From assembly GCA_964527215.1 (NCBI GenBank), contig CAZGNZ010000029.1, positions 1 through 56,674 on the forward strand: a DNA stretch of 56,674 nt, given 5' to 3'. The notes beneath the pieces were generated by a model. That model was given only the letters and a program-made list of their open reading frames with translations, ran no database searches and was not told where the DNA came from. Source of the DNA: CAZGNZ01 sp964527215. GTDB taxonomy: Bacteria; Fidelibacterota; Marinisomatia; SCGC-AAA003-L08; JACNLC01. Positions 15,087-23,874 of this stretch are shown here, in pieces; within the stretch, counting starts at the first letter, position 1, and every line of letters begins with the position of its first letter. Both the position numbers and the translations under genes were made by a program.

Positions 15087-17504
15087 TTAAAATGGCATTC
15101 CAAACAATAAGTGATAGTTCCACCCCTGGGGTTTACTGTCACTGTCATAAATTGTATCGTCAAACCCGTAACCAATGTCAAATCCCAGCATTCCCAGCAT
15201 GGGCATATACATTCGAACGCCGCATCCGGCTGAACGCTTCAGGTCAAACGGGTCAATGGTGCTGAAATCACCCCACACGTTTCCGGCTTCACCGAAAACC
15301 AATCCGTAAACCGTGGGATTATTTGAAAACTGCAGCCTCAGTTCAGCTGAGTACTTCAGCATCAGGTTTCCGCCCTGCGGCTGGGAAATTCCCATCGGTC
15401 CCACCGTATTATCCTCATAGCCCCGCATCATCTCACCATACGGCATTCCGGTACCGCCCATGAGGAACCGGGCACTGGGAGGAATCACTGAGCGCTGATC
15501 TCCGGAGACCGGAATCGCCTTTATCACTCCCATCAGATACTGTTGATGCAGCACAAATTTTCCAAATGTCGGATTGAACCAGTCAAATCCAATTTCATGT
15601 TTGTGGTAATCTTCATCTCCCCCGAGGAAGGAGCCGGAAAATGTGGAAGCCCACGTAAGCTTTGAACCGGCAGTGGGAAACTCCGGATGGTTCCGGCTGT
15701 CCCGCGTAATCACCTGACTGATGGAAATTCCTGCGGTTCTAAATGAATAATTCCCACTTTCCTCTTCCTTGATCAGATGCTCATAGCCAGAAAAGTAATC
15801 GGTCAGATCAGAGATTTCATCTGCAATATATTTGCTGTTTGAAATTTTCAAGTTCCAGCTTCCGCGGAAAAAGCGGTCCGGCCATTTGAAGCGCCGTCCA
15901 AATCGAATAGATCCGCCGGAATTTTGAATATCAAACGGATAATAATTTCCCTGGCCCTGTCCCCGCTCAGAATAGTATGCCGACATTCCTACCAGGTTTG
16001 GGGTGTCAAACAGCCAGGGATCCACAAAACTCATCGAGAAGGATTCGTAGCTGGCAACGTCATCAGAATCGTAGTAGGAGCTGTAAGTGCTGGTGGATGA
16101 ACTTGAACCGGACCCGATCCCCCGTGTGTAATTCAGAGAAAGGGTCTGGCCGCGTCCCCGGAAATTTCGGAATTCAACTCCGCCGCCGCCGGTAAACCCA
16201 TACGTTTCATTGTAGCTGATGGAAAAATTGGCCCGGTCTGCGCTTTTTTCAATCACTTCAATCTTAAGATCAATCTCTTCGTCACTCACCGGAACCACTT
16301 CAGGAAGCACATTCTCGAAATAATCCAGCATGATGATATCCCGATAACTGTCAATCAGCTTTGTACGATTGAAGATATCCCCCGGAAACACCCTGAGTTC
16401 CCGGCGAATGACATTCTCGTGAGTCCGGTCATTGCCGCTGATTAGAATTTTCCGAACCCGGACTTTCTTGTTTTCGGTGATGATAAAGTGAACATCCAGG
16501 GAATCATCTCCTACCGGTGTGAATACCGGCTCGATCCCAAAATAGAAATATCCGTCATCCATATACAGAGGACTGACCTGTTCAGACAGCGCAATTTCAA
16601 ACTGCAGTTCATCATAGACATCACCCTTTTCGAAACCCAGTCGATGTGCCAGTTCGTCAACGGTATGGATGATATTGCCTTCCCATGAGATATTCCTGAA
16701 AAAGTATTTTGCACCTTCAAAGACCTGAAGATTGATAAGCAGCCCCCGGGGATCCTGGGAGGGAGCAATATCTGTCGAGAGAATTCTGAAATCCCGGTAG
16801 CCTTTGGATCGGTAAAAATCGATGAGAGCGTCCTTGTCTTCATCAAATTTTACTTCATCAAACTTACCGCGCCAGGGTATGTAAAAACGCCATGGCTTTG
16901 AGTTTTTAAATCGTCGGCGCAGTTTGCGGTCGGTGAATTGTTCGTTTCCGTCAAAATCGATACTCCGGATTTTCAGCTTGCGGTTTTCCTTTATCTTGAA
17001 AACAACATCCTCAGAAAACTCAATTGCTCCTGTTTTGGTCTCCGTATCAATTTCAACCTGATGAAAGTGGTTTTCCAGATATTCGGCTTTGAGATCCTGA
17101 ACTGCCTGAAACAGGGCAGCATCAGAAAGCATCTGACCTGTCTTTAAGGTTACAGCGTCTTTCAGAGTATTGTCGGAAAGTTTTTTGTTGCCTACAAATT
17201 CAATGGTATTTACATACGGCAGTTCCTCAACAGAGATAAGGAGTTCCACCCCTTCTTCCGTATCGCTGACCACATAAATCTGGATGTCGCCGAAACGGTT
17301 CAGGTTCCAGAGTGTCTTGATGGATTTCTGGATGTCGTCGGCATTGACTTCACGGCCGGTGAACAAGCGGCTTGAACGAATGATATCATCGGATGTAAGA
17401 CGTTCGTTGCCTTCAACCTGAATATCCAAAATCATCACTTTCTGATTCTGGCAAAACCCAATTCCGGTAAATAAAAGCAGGAGAAGTAATATATTAACGC
17501 GCAT
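15087..17504 (-). CDS. bamA: Outer-membrane protein assembly factor BamA
   Basis: This 805-residue Omp85 protein is the core of the machine that folds and inserts outer-membrane beta-barrels. I chose ATG 17504 because it gives a clean signal peptide (MRVNILLLLLLFTGIGFCQN); the frame is open further upstream but that sequence lies inside uppS and is not protein-like. Five POTRA domains span roughly residues 25-420 (for example IQVEGNERLTSDDIIRSSRL and ISGNDRTHENVIRRELRVFP). A 16-stranded barrel follows, including GGGVEFRNFRGRGQTLSLNY, FLMGGTGMPYGEMMRGYEDN with the conserved lid-loop RGY, and a terminal GWNYHLLFGMPF with a C-terminal aromatic. It overlaps uppS by 11 bases. Confidence 0.95.
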   Translation of the reverse strand: MRVNILLLLLLFTGIGFCQNQKVMILDIQVEGNERLTSDDIIRSSRLFTGREVNADDIQKSIKTLWNLNRFGDIQIYVVSDTEEGVELLISVEELPYVNTIEFVGNKKLSDNTLKDAVTLKTGQMLSDAALFQAVQDLKAEYLENHFHQVEIDTETKTGAIEFSEDVVFKIKENRKLKIRSIDFDGNEQFTDRKLRRRFKNSKPWRFYIPWRGKFDEVKFDEDKDALIDFYRSKGYRDFRILSTDIAPSQDPRGLLINLQVFEGAKYFFRNISWEGNIIHTVDELAHRLGFEKGDVYDELQFEIALSEQVSPLYMDDGYFYFGIEPVFTPVGDDSLDVHFIITENKKVRVRKILISGNDRTHENVIRRELRVFPGDIFNRTKLIDSYRDIIMLDYFENVLPEVVPVSDEEIDLKIEVIEKSADRANFSISYNETYGFTGGGGVEFRNFRGRGQTLSLNYTRGIGSGSSSSTSTYSSYYDSDDVASYESFSMSFVDPWLFDTPNLVGMSAYYSERGQGQGNYYPFDIQNSGGSIRFGRRFKWPDRFFRGSWNLKISNSKYIADEISDLTDYFSGYEHLIKEEESGNYSFRTAGISISQVITRDSRNHPEFPTAGSKLTWASTFSGSFLGGDEDYHKHEIGFDWFNPTFGKFVLHQQYLMGVIKAIPVSGDQRSVIPPSARFLMGGTGMPYGEMMRGYEDNTVGPMGISQPQGGNLMLKYSAELRLQFSNNPTVYGLVFGEAGNVWGDFSTIDPFDLKRSAGCGVRMYMPMLGMLGFDIGYGFDDTIYDSDSKPQGWNYHLLFGMPF

Positions 17505-18189
17505 GGTCCCTAATCTGGTTACTGGTTTGTCCGTAGCGTCTTTCCCTGGATTGATATTCCGCGATTGCGGCAAACAGGGCCGAATCATCAAAATCCGGCC
17601 AATACGTGCTGGTGATGTAGAGTTCCGAATAGGCAATCTGCCACAGCAGAAAATTGCTGATCCTGAATTCTCCGCCGGTGCGCACCAACAGGTCCGGATC
17701 CGGCAGCCCGGATGTGTAAAGATACCGGCTGACCAGATGTTCATCAATGTCAGACGGCTGAATTTTTCCGGCAGCCGAGTCAGCAGCAATTCTAACAATG
17801 GCCTGGGTAATTTCCTGACGACTTCCGTAGCTGAATGCAAGATTCAGATTGAGTCCCTTGTTGTTCCGGGTGCATTCAATCCCCTGGTTCAATTCACTTA
17901 GGACATCTTTGGGAAGTTTGGATCTGTCACCAATCATCGTAAACCGCACATCATTTTTCATCAGTTCCTTAATCTCGCTGCGGAGCGACTGAACAAACAA
18001 TTTCATTAAAGCTGTCACTTCAGTCTGTGGACGGTGCCAGTTTTCTGACGAAAAGGTATAAAGGGTGAGTACTTCAACGCCCAGCTCACCGCAGAGCCTG
18101 GTAATTTTCCGAACGGTATTTACGCCTTCCCGGTGACCTGCCACTCTTGGCAGGCCTCTGGCATTGGCCCAGCGTCCGTTGCCATCCAT
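17494..18189 (-). CDS. uppS: Undecaprenyl diphosphate synthase, N-terminus not captured by a usual start
   Basis: This cis-prenyltransferase makes the C55 carrier lipid for peptidoglycan and polysaccharides. From the first ATG it has 231 residues beginning MDGNGRWANARGLPRVAGHR, the catalytic-Asp motif. TLYTFSSENWHRP, FSYGSRQEI, DPDLLVRTGGEFRISNFLLW and YSELYITSTYWPDFD are all family blocks. Family members begin earlier, with H-x-A-I-I-M before DGNG. Here the open frame upstream of 18189 does encode that segment (KLPRHIAIIM), but between the in-frame TAA at 18261-18259 and 18189 there is no ATG, GTG or TTG. ATC codons at 18249 and 18228 are the nearest candidates. The true product is likely about 13-20 residues longer. 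Confidence 0.9.
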   Translation of the reverse strand: MDGNGRWANARGLPRVAGHREGVNTVRKITRLCGELGVEVLTLYTFSSENWHRPQTEVTALMKLFVQSLRSEIKELMKNDVRFTMIGDRSKLPKDVLSELNQGIECTRNNKGLNLNLAFSYGSRQEITQAIVRIAADSAAGKIQPSDIDEHLVSRYLYTSGLPDPDLLVRTGGEFRISNFLLWQIAYSELYITSTYWPDFDDSALFAAIAEYQSRERRYGQTSNQIRDHAR

Positions 18190-18261
18190 AATGATGGCAA
18201 TATGTCGCGGGAGTTTACCTGATTTGATTTGTGATTCGGTAACCGTGATTACCCCAAATTA

Positions 18262-18704
18262 TGTTTGATAATTAGCCGGGTAAGTTAACAGTGAATGTCA
18301 CTTTTTCACAATAATGGATCACACACACTTTTTATCAAATATAACCTGTTATCAGTATTCGGAACACTCTCAAAAAACAGTAATAATCACGACTGACAAC
18401 TAAATCAAAAGGAATGAATCCCGGGGCAAGCCCGGAATCCCGATTCCGTGTCAAGCCACAGGGGCGTGTACCTGACACATTTGTTCATCAGCTTGCGGAT
18501 TAAAATCCCCCGCTTCTGCCTACATCAGTTATGCAATCGGATTCTGCCATTGATAACAATGCAGTAATGAGAGCTGATTTCAAGCATTTCCGATAGTCCC
18601 TGCCGATTCAGCAGAACCATACTTTCTGTCAGATTTCGGGCTGGTTGAATGTTAATTTAAAATCAGGTCAGACCAAAATGCGGCGGGACAACGAACCGCT
18701 TCAG
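18262..18704. other. Intergenic region between uppS and mrp with small inverted repeats
   Basis: There is no convincing gene in about 440 bases. Two small hairpins are visible. One is CCGGG-GCAAG-CCCGG near 18420-18435. The other is GTGTCA (18448-18453) pairing with TGACAC (18473-18478). Neither is followed by a T run, so terminator status is doubtful. Promoters for the long uppS operon would lie at the left end of this stretch on the minus strand; I could not name one with confidence. Confidence 0.4.
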
Positions 18705-19769
18705 TTACGGTTCCTGAGTTTCTGAATTCAAGATGGTGTTTATTTTTCCTGCGATTTCGGTGTAGATGGCAGTGACCGGCGAGTCTGGGTTCTGAATTAC
18801 GTACGGCAGTCCCTCATCTGCAGAAAGTGCAATTTCAGGCGTCAGATACACCTGCCCAAGCAGGGGAACATTCAGGCGCAGACTTTCCCGCTGCCCACCA
18901 TTTCCCGGGAATATTTCAGTGGCTGTGTTGCAGTGCGGACACAGAAAATGAGTCATGTTTTCAACAATCCCAAGCACACGCGTATTGACTTTGCGAAACA
19001 TATCTGCCCCTTTTTGGGCATCAATGGTTGCCAGAGACTGCGGAGTCGTGATAATGACTGCACCGCTGAGTTTTAGCTTCTGCACCAGCGTCAGCTGTAT
19101 ATCACCGGTCCCAGGCGGCAAATCCAAAATCAGGTAGTCCAATTCTCCCCAGTAGACATCCTCAAAAAACTGCTGTGTCAGTTTGGACACCATGGGTCCC
19201 CTCCAGATAGCCGGAGCCCGGTTTCCGGAAATAAATCCAAAAGACATCAGCTTCAAACCATACTTTTCGATGGGCACCAGTTTCTGATCTGCATTCAGAA
19301 CCGGAGCAGTATCCACACCCGTCAAGGTCGGCAGGCTGGGACCGTAGATATCCAGATCAAGCAACCCGACCTTGTATTCCCGGCTCAGAGCAGCGGCAAG
19401 ATTTACAGCGACGGTGGATTTGCCAACACCGCCTTTCCCGCTGGCCACAGCAATCACATGCTTCACACCGGGCAGCTCCTGTGCGTCAAACTGCACTTTT
19501 TCCTTTTTCTGTCCGGCCTGATTCGGATCCACTGGTTCTGTAATATTGACCTCAACCTCCTCAAAGGAAGTTTGATCCAAGAGCACGGATTCAACCTGTT
19601 TTCCGATTTCTGCCTTGACATCCCCTTTTTGTGTTCCGATCAACAGATCAATCTGGATTCGATTCTGATGCATGACAATATTACGCACCATTCCAAAAGA
19701 TACAATGTCCCGGGAATATCCCGGATATTTTATCTGCTTAAGTATTTCCAGTATTTCAATTTTCTGCAT
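18705..19769 (-). CDS. mrp: Mrp/NBP35-type iron-sulfur cluster carrier ATPase
   Basis: A 354-residue P-loop ATPase that binds and transfers [4Fe-4S] clusters in the cytosol. The first 90 residues are a MIP18/DUF59-like domain. VIAVASGKGGVGKSTVAVNL near 109 is the deviant Walker A with the signature lysine. LLDLDIYGPSLPTL, NRAPAIWRGPMV and ILDLPPGTGDIQLTL are family blocks. CPHC near 273 provides the bridging cysteines that hold the cluster between two subunits. Length and order match ApbC/Mrp. The gene lies downstream of a ferredoxin gene on the same strand, which suits a role in iron-sulfur supply for the redox enzymes nearby. Confidence 0.93.
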   Translation of the reverse strand: MQKIEILEILKQIKYPGYSRDIVSFGMVRNIVMHQNRIQIDLLIGTQKGDVKAEIGKQVESVLLDQTSFEEVEVNITEPVDPNQAGQKKEKVQFDAQELPGVKHVIAVASGKGGVGKSTVAVNLAAALSREYKVGLLDLDIYGPSLPTLTGVDTAPVLNADQKLVPIEKYGLKLMSFGFISGNRAPAIWRGPMVSKLTQQFFEDVYWGELDYLILDLPPGTGDIQLTLVQKLKLSGAVIITTPQSLATIDAQKGADMFRKVNTRVLGIVENMTHFLCPHCNTATEIFPGNGGQRESLRLNVPLLGQVYLTPEIALSADEGLPYVIQNPDSPVTAIYTEIAGKINTILNSETQEP

Positions 19770-19800
19770 TTAATATCCAATTCATTTCTTTTTAATGCAA

Positions 19801-19829
19801 CAAACGGCCATCAGATTGACAGCCGTTTG
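19801..19829 (-). terminator. Hairpin between the ferredoxin and mrp genes
   Basis: CAAACGGC (19801-19808) pairs perfectly with GCCGTTTG (19822-19829) around a 13-base loop, 30 bases after the ferredoxin stop on the minus strand. The following sequence is only weakly T-rich (TTTGTTGC), so it may be a leaky terminator or an mRNA-stability element that lets some transcripts continue into mrp. Confidence 0.5.
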
Positions 19830-19858
19830 ATAATGCAATGATTGAAAATGAAAAATGA

Positions 19859-20140
19859 TCAGCCGTTGTATTCGACCTCGAAATGATCATAATTCTTTTT
19901 GATCCAGTGCTTCCATTCATCTGGAACGGCATCTTCTTCAAAAATTGCTTCCAGCGGACATTCCGGCTCACATGCACCGCAGTCAATGCATTCTTCAGGA
20001 TTAATATAAAGGGTATGGCCGGTAGGGTCCATTCCCTTTTCCCAGTTCTCATCATCCGGATGAATGGCGTCAACGGGACATACTTCAACACATGCAGTAT
20101 CGCAATTGTTGAAACAGGGTTCGCAAATGATGTATGCCAT
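19859..20140 (-). CDS. Ferredoxin, seven-iron/eight-iron type
   Basis: A 93-residue electron carrier with two clusters. The first region reads CEPCFNNCDTACVEVCPVDA, with cysteines at positions 6, 9, 13, 17 and 21. The second is CIDCGACEPECPLEAIF, a full 4Fe-4S CxxCxxCxxxCP motif. The arrangement and the tail (DEWKHWIKKNYDHFEVEYNG) resemble the 7Fe ferredoxins of Thermus and Azotobacter; whether the first site holds three or four irons cannot be told. It is a plausible partner of the NfnAB-like enzyme encoded divergently at 23.9-26.1 kb. Confidence 0.93.
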   Translation of the reverse strand: MAYIICEPCFNNCDTACVEVCPVDAIHPDDENWEKGMDPTGHTLYINPEECIDCGACEPECPLEAIFEEDAVPDEWKHWIKKNYDHFEVEYNG

Positions 20141-20292
20141 TACTAATATCTCCTTTGATTACGGAAGTAAGGTAAAATTCAGACAAACTTATCTGAAATC
20201 TTATAAGGAAAATTAAGAACATACTTTCCGACACCCCAAATAAAAAGATGACATGGAAGTACAAATAATCTGACGAAAACCCACCGATTTCT

Positions 20293-21672
20293 TTACAGGT
20301 CTTTCAGGTCTTTCAGCAGCTGATTCAGCATATCCTTGGCATCGCCGAAAACCATGATGGAATTGTCAAATCCGAACAGTTCATTCTGAATACCCGCAAA
20401 GCCCGGATTCATCGTTCGTTTGTTGATAATGACTGTCCGTGATTTGTCCACATCAAGGATGGGCATACCGTAAATCGGACTGCCGGTATCATGGCGCGCT
20501 GCAGGATTGACCACGTCATTTGCACCCAGCACGAGTGCCACATCGCAGTCTTCAAATTCTGGATTAACCTGATCCAGATCCTTAAGCAGCTCATAGGGGA
20601 CATTTGCCTCCGCCAGAAGCACGTTCATGTGTCCTGGCATCCGCCCTGCCACCGGGTGGATGGCATAGAGCACCTTCTTCCCTTTTGATTCCAGAAAATC
20701 GGCAATTTCACGGACTGCGTGCTGCGCCTGTGCCACTGCCAGTCCGTAGCCGGGAACAATGATCACTTTGTCAGCAGCATCAAATATCATGGCCGCCTCT
20801 TCAGTGGTGTAGCTCTTGATATTCAATTTCTTAGCCGTTCCCGAAGCACTTTCCACTTCACCGCCCACAGCCCCGAAAATCACATTTGCCAAGGAGCGGT
20901 TCATACCCTTGCACATGATGTTTGTCAGGATCAGACCGGATGCACCCACCAATGCACCGCTGATAATCAACCCCTGGTTCTGAAGTACAAACCCGGTGGC
21001 GGCTGCCGCCACACCGGAATAGGAATTCAAAAGAGAGATCACCACCGGCATATCCGCTCCGCCTATGGGAATGGTCAGGGTGATGCCCATAATTGCGGCG
21101 AGTGCCAGTACCCCGATGAAATAATAATTGATCTGCCCTGTATTCAGGGTGACCAAAACGCCCAGACCAACCAGCGTCAGGGCCAGAATGGCATTCAAAA
21201 CCTGCTGGCCGGGAAAAACAATGGGCTTCCCGCTGACAAATCCCTGGAGTTTGCCAAATGCGATAAAACTTCCGGTAAATGTCAGCGTCCCAACCAGCAC
21301 ACTGATAACAATTGTGATCAAAAGATAGGTTGTAACATCCGCCGATCCTGATCTGGCATTGAATTCCGACATGGCTACCAGCGCTGAAGCACCGCCTCCG
21401 AACCCGTTAAACACCGCAACCATCTGCGGCATTTGAGTCATTTCGACTTTCTGGGCGGCAACTCCGCCAATAACAGATCCAATGATGATTCCGGCTGCGA
21501 TCATTGTGAAGTTAATCTTCTGACTGACAGCCAGGGTGACAACAATGGCAGTGAACATACCCAGAGCAGCCAGCAAGTTTCCGGTTCTGGCCGTTTTCGG
21601 GTGACTCAGCTTCATCAGACCAAAAATAAACAATACTGCAGCCAGGACATAAAACAGATTTGTAAATTCCAT
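20293..21672 (-). CDS. pntB: Proton-translocating NAD(P) transhydrogenase subunit beta
   Basis: A 459-residue inner-membrane subunit. It has about eight hydrophobic helices over residues 1-260 (proton channel, domain II). A cytosolic NADP(H)-binding domain III follows, with VIIVPGYGLAVAQAQHAVRE near 305, HPVAGRMPGHMNVLLAEA, LVLGANDVVNPAA and the closing FGDAKDMLNQLLKDL. The complex uses the proton gradient to reduce NADP+ with NADH. Nine bases separate it from pntAb. It is the last gene of the three-subunit pnt operon. Length is normal. Confidence 0.96.
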   Translation of the reverse strand: MEFTNLFYVLAAVLFIFGLMKLSHPKTARTGNLLAALGMFTAIVVTLAVSQKINFTMIAAGIIIGSVIGGVAAQKVEMTQMPQMVAVFNGFGGGASALVAMSEFNARSGSADVTTYLLITIVISVLVGTLTFTGSFIAFGKLQGFVSGKPIVFPGQQVLNAILALTLVGLGVLVTLNTGQINYYFIGVLALAAIMGITLTIPIGGADMPVVISLLNSYSGVAAAATGFVLQNQGLIISGALVGASGLILTNIMCKGMNRSLANVIFGAVGGEVESASGTAKKLNIKSYTTEEAAMIFDAADKVIIVPGYGLAVAQAQHAVREIADFLESKGKKVLYAIHPVAGRMPGHMNVLLAEANVPYELLKDLDQVNPEFEDCDVALVLGANDVVNPAARHDTGSPIYGMPILDVDKSRTVIINKRTMNPGFAGIQNELFGFDNSIMVFGDAKDMLNQLLKDLKDL

Positions 21673-21681
21673 ATCCGACCC

Positions 21682-21960
21682 TTACTTACGTTTAAACATT
21701 TTCAGCATCCGGTCTGTGACGAGAAATCCGCCCACCACATTAACCGTCGCAAAAATCACTGCCGTCAGCCCCAGCCAGGATCCCAGTCCGCCGTCAATTC
21801 GGGTTGCGATGATGGCCCCCACCACAGCAATGCCGGAGATAGCGTTGGAACCGGACATCAGCGGAGTATGCAGCGTGGGCGGAACTTTTGTGATAATGAA
21901 AAAACCGACAAAAATTGCCAGTACGAAAATGGTGATGACATTGACATCGATCATGATCAA
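21682..21960 (-). CDS. pntAb: NAD(P) transhydrogenase subunit alpha 2 (membrane part)
   Basis: A 92-residue protein with three hydrophobic helices: VITIFVLAIFVGFFIITKVP, then the ISGIAVVGAIIATRI region, then LGLTAVIFATVNVVGGFLV. The loop PPTLHTPLMSGSNAISG is the conserved signature of the alpha-subunit membrane domain. In many bacteria this is the C-terminal part of PntA; here it is a separate gene, as in Rhodospirillum. The start overlaps the pntAa stop by 4 bases (ATGA), implying coupled translation and 1:1 subunit supply. Confidence 0.94.
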   Translation of the reverse strand: MIMIDVNVITIFVLAIFVGFFIITKVPPTLHTPLMSGSNAISGIAVVGAIIATRIDGGLGSWLGLTAVIFATVNVVGGFLVTDRMLKMFKRK

Positions 21961-23099
21961 AAACCCTCCCTTTTCATTATTTCCCGGGTCTGGTCATGGG
22001 TTACTTTCCCCTGATGGGTGAACAGAGCACCGTTTATGATTTCATCTTCCAGATTGAGATTCAATGCGCCGTCCGGACATAAATAAGTCAGGAAAGCACC
22101 AATGTTTTTGGCATACAGCTGACTGGCGTGTCTCGGCATGGTTTGAGCCAGGTTCTCTCTGCCGTCGATGGTGACATTCCGGTAGTTAATAATTTCACCC
22201 GGCTCTGTCAGTTCACAGTTTCCGCCATTCTCGGCAGCCAGATCCATGATTACCGCCCCGGGTTTCATCCCGTCAACCATATCGCGGGGAATCAGCAGCG
22301 GTGCCGGCCGTCCGGGGATCAGTGCGGTTGTGATCACCAGATCCGATCTGGAAATCCGATCTTTTACCAGAAGGGACTGTTTTTTCTTGTATTCTTCTGA
22401 CGTTTCAGCCGCATATCCGCCGGTTCCCACGCCTTCATCAGCCGTTTTTTCCACTTCCACAAACTTGGCTCCTAGGCTTTCGACCTGTTCTTTCACCTCC
22501 GGACGAACATCAAATGCTTCCACCTGCGCCCCCAGACGACGGGCCGTGGCAATCGCCTGCAGCCCTGCCACTCCTGCACCCAAGACCAGCACCCTCGCCG
22601 GCTGAATGGTTCCTGCCGCCGTCATCAGCAAAGGCATATACACATTAATGTGATCCGCTCCAATAATCACCGCCTTGTACCCTGCAATATTACTTTGCGA
22701 ACTCAATGCGTCCATTTTCTGAGCAAGGGTTGTTCGGGGAATCAGATGCATTGAAAATCCCGTAATCCCTTGCTTTGTCAGCAGCTGAACCCGCGCCAGC
22801 TCTTTGGTCGGCTGAAAAAACGAAACCAGTATGGTGTCGGGCTTCATCTGCAGGATTTCATTTTCATCCGGCTGACTCACCTTGGCAACCAGATCAGACT
22901 CGGCATATAGCGCATCTGAATGATCCACAAAAACAGCTCCCGCCTCCTCATAATCTGCATCAGCATATCCGGATGCCTTACCGGCGTCTTTTTCGATATG
23001 GATTGTCAATCCCAGCCTGACAAGCTCCTTGACCGTTGCAGGAATTGCGGCCACCCGGATCTCACCGGGGAGGATTTCCTTTGGTATCCCAATGATCAT
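21957..23099 (-). CDS. pntAa: NAD(P) transhydrogenase subunit alpha 1 (NAD-binding part)
   Basis: A 380-residue soluble domain I that binds NAD(H). It opens with IIGIPKEILPGEIRVAAIPA, the alanine dehydrogenase/PNT N-terminal signature. QSNIAGYKAVIIGADHI near 135, VLVLGAGVAGLQAIATARRL near 171 (Rossmann fold), AFDVRPEVKEQVESLGA and PGAVIMDLAAENGGNCELT are further family blocks. A good ribosome site (AAGGAGG on the minus strand) lies just upstream. It is first in the pnt operon and divergent from the NfnAB genes. Confidence 0.95.
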   Translation of the reverse strand: MIIGIPKEILPGEIRVAAIPATVKELVRLGLTIHIEKDAGKASGYADADYEEAGAVFVDHSDALYAESDLVAKVSQPDENEILQMKPDTILVSFFQPTKELARVQLLTKQGITGFSMHLIPRTTLAQKMDALSSQSNIAGYKAVIIGADHINVYMPLLMTAAGTIQPARVLVLGAGVAGLQAIATARRLGAQVEAFDVRPEVKEQVESLGAKFVEVEKTADEGVGTGGYAAETSEEYKKKQSLLVKDRISRSDLVITTALIPGRPAPLLIPRDMVDGMKPGAVIMDLAAENGGNCELTEPGEIINYRNVTIDGRENLAQTMPRHASQLYAKNIGAFLTYLCPDGALNLNLEDEIINGALFTHQGKVTHDQTREIMKREGF

Positions 23100-23542
23100 T
23101 CCAACCTCCTTTGATTTGTGACAGATTATAATTCAGGACAAAAGTCCGAATCAGGCTATATTCCATGAATTATATACGGTAAAATTAATCGTATTTATAT
23201 TTCCAGACCAACAACTAAATATTACAGCCGCCGATACTGTTCATACAGAAATACTGGGTACGGCACTTTATGCCACAGGCCCTCTCAAGGTTCATTTCAG
23301 GCAGGATGGAACGCCTGGATTTCATGACCTGAAATCCAGATAAATATTCATACCCGGAGGTCTTCTTTGTAGTTGGCATATACTTTGAATCACCGTAATT
23401 TACGGCATCGGTATTTTTCCGGAATCTGCCCAATCAATCGCCACTTCTCATCAAGGATGAATGGTGATTGTTTTTTTTTGGAGAATTCCCCCTGAGTACC
23501 AAACACAATGTGACTGTTCAATAAGTAGATACAGAGGTCCTG
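23100..23542. other. Divergent intergenic region between the pnt operon and the Nfn-like operon
   Basis: No gene was recognised in 443 bases. It must contain promoters for both divergent operons, though I could not name -35/-10 pairs with certainty. Visible structure: a perfect 10-bp hairpin at 23315-23339 (listed separately) and the short palindrome CCGTAA-TT-TACGG near 23394. A run of nine T near 23470-23479 follows a weak stem on the plus strand. Confidence 0.4.
23315..23339. promoter_or_regulatory. Perfect 10-bp hairpin in the pnt/Nfn intergenic region
   Basis: CTGGATTTCA (23315-23324) is followed by the loop TGACC and then TGAAATCCAG (23330-23339), a perfect inverted repeat. No T tract follows on either strand, so it is more likely an operator or an RNA element than a terminator. 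It lies about 200 bases from both divergent genes. Confidence 0.4.
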
Positions 23543-23860
23543 ATGGAAACAAATACCATTGCAATTATGCAGAACAATTATGTTCGATTCGTGAAAAACA
23601 AGGAAATGGCTTGCTTTGAGATCCATGATCTTGTCAAGGAAAAAATCATTTTCACCACCAGTGATTACAGTGACGGAATGAAAATGTTTTTTGAAAAAAC
23701 CGATGAATACTCTGATGCTGCCATCGGAGATACCTGTACTATGAAGGGCATCAGCCTGGATGATCTTCTTAAGGGTCTGGAAGTGCTTCCCAAAGACACT
23801 TTGGTCGATTTTTCCATCCGCTACGATGCAGGTCATAACAAGCTGGTAGTCTGCGATTAG
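23543..23860 (+). CDS. Small hypothetical protein leading the Nfn-like operon
   Basis: A 105-residue soluble protein, acidic, with no recognised family. Visible blocks are METNTIAIMQNNYVRFVKN, TSDYSDGMKMFFEKTDEYSD, an isolated CTMKG and a beta-rich end VDFSIRYDAGHNKLVVCD. Only 14 bases separate its stop from the NfnA-like start, and a GGAGAG ribosome site lies in that gap, so it is very probably co-transcribed. It may be an accessory or stability factor of the flavoprotein complex; nothing in the sequence proves this. Confidence 0.6.
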   Translation: METNTIAIMQNNYVRFVKNKEMACFEIHDLVKEKIIFTTSDYSDGMKMFFEKTDEYSDAAIGDTCTMKGISLDDLLKGLEVLPKDTLVDFSIRYDAGHNKLVVCD

Positions 23861-23874
23861 GTAAGGAGAGAATT

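Noticed and set aside
17505..17840. Upstream extension of the bamA frame
   Set aside because: It lies inside uppS, is not protein-like, and a clean signal peptide starts at 17504.
20719..21351. 210-codon plus-strand frame opposite pntB, rich in His, Gln and Cys
   Set aside because: Composition is that expected from reading hydrophobic codons backwards; no ribosome site or family.
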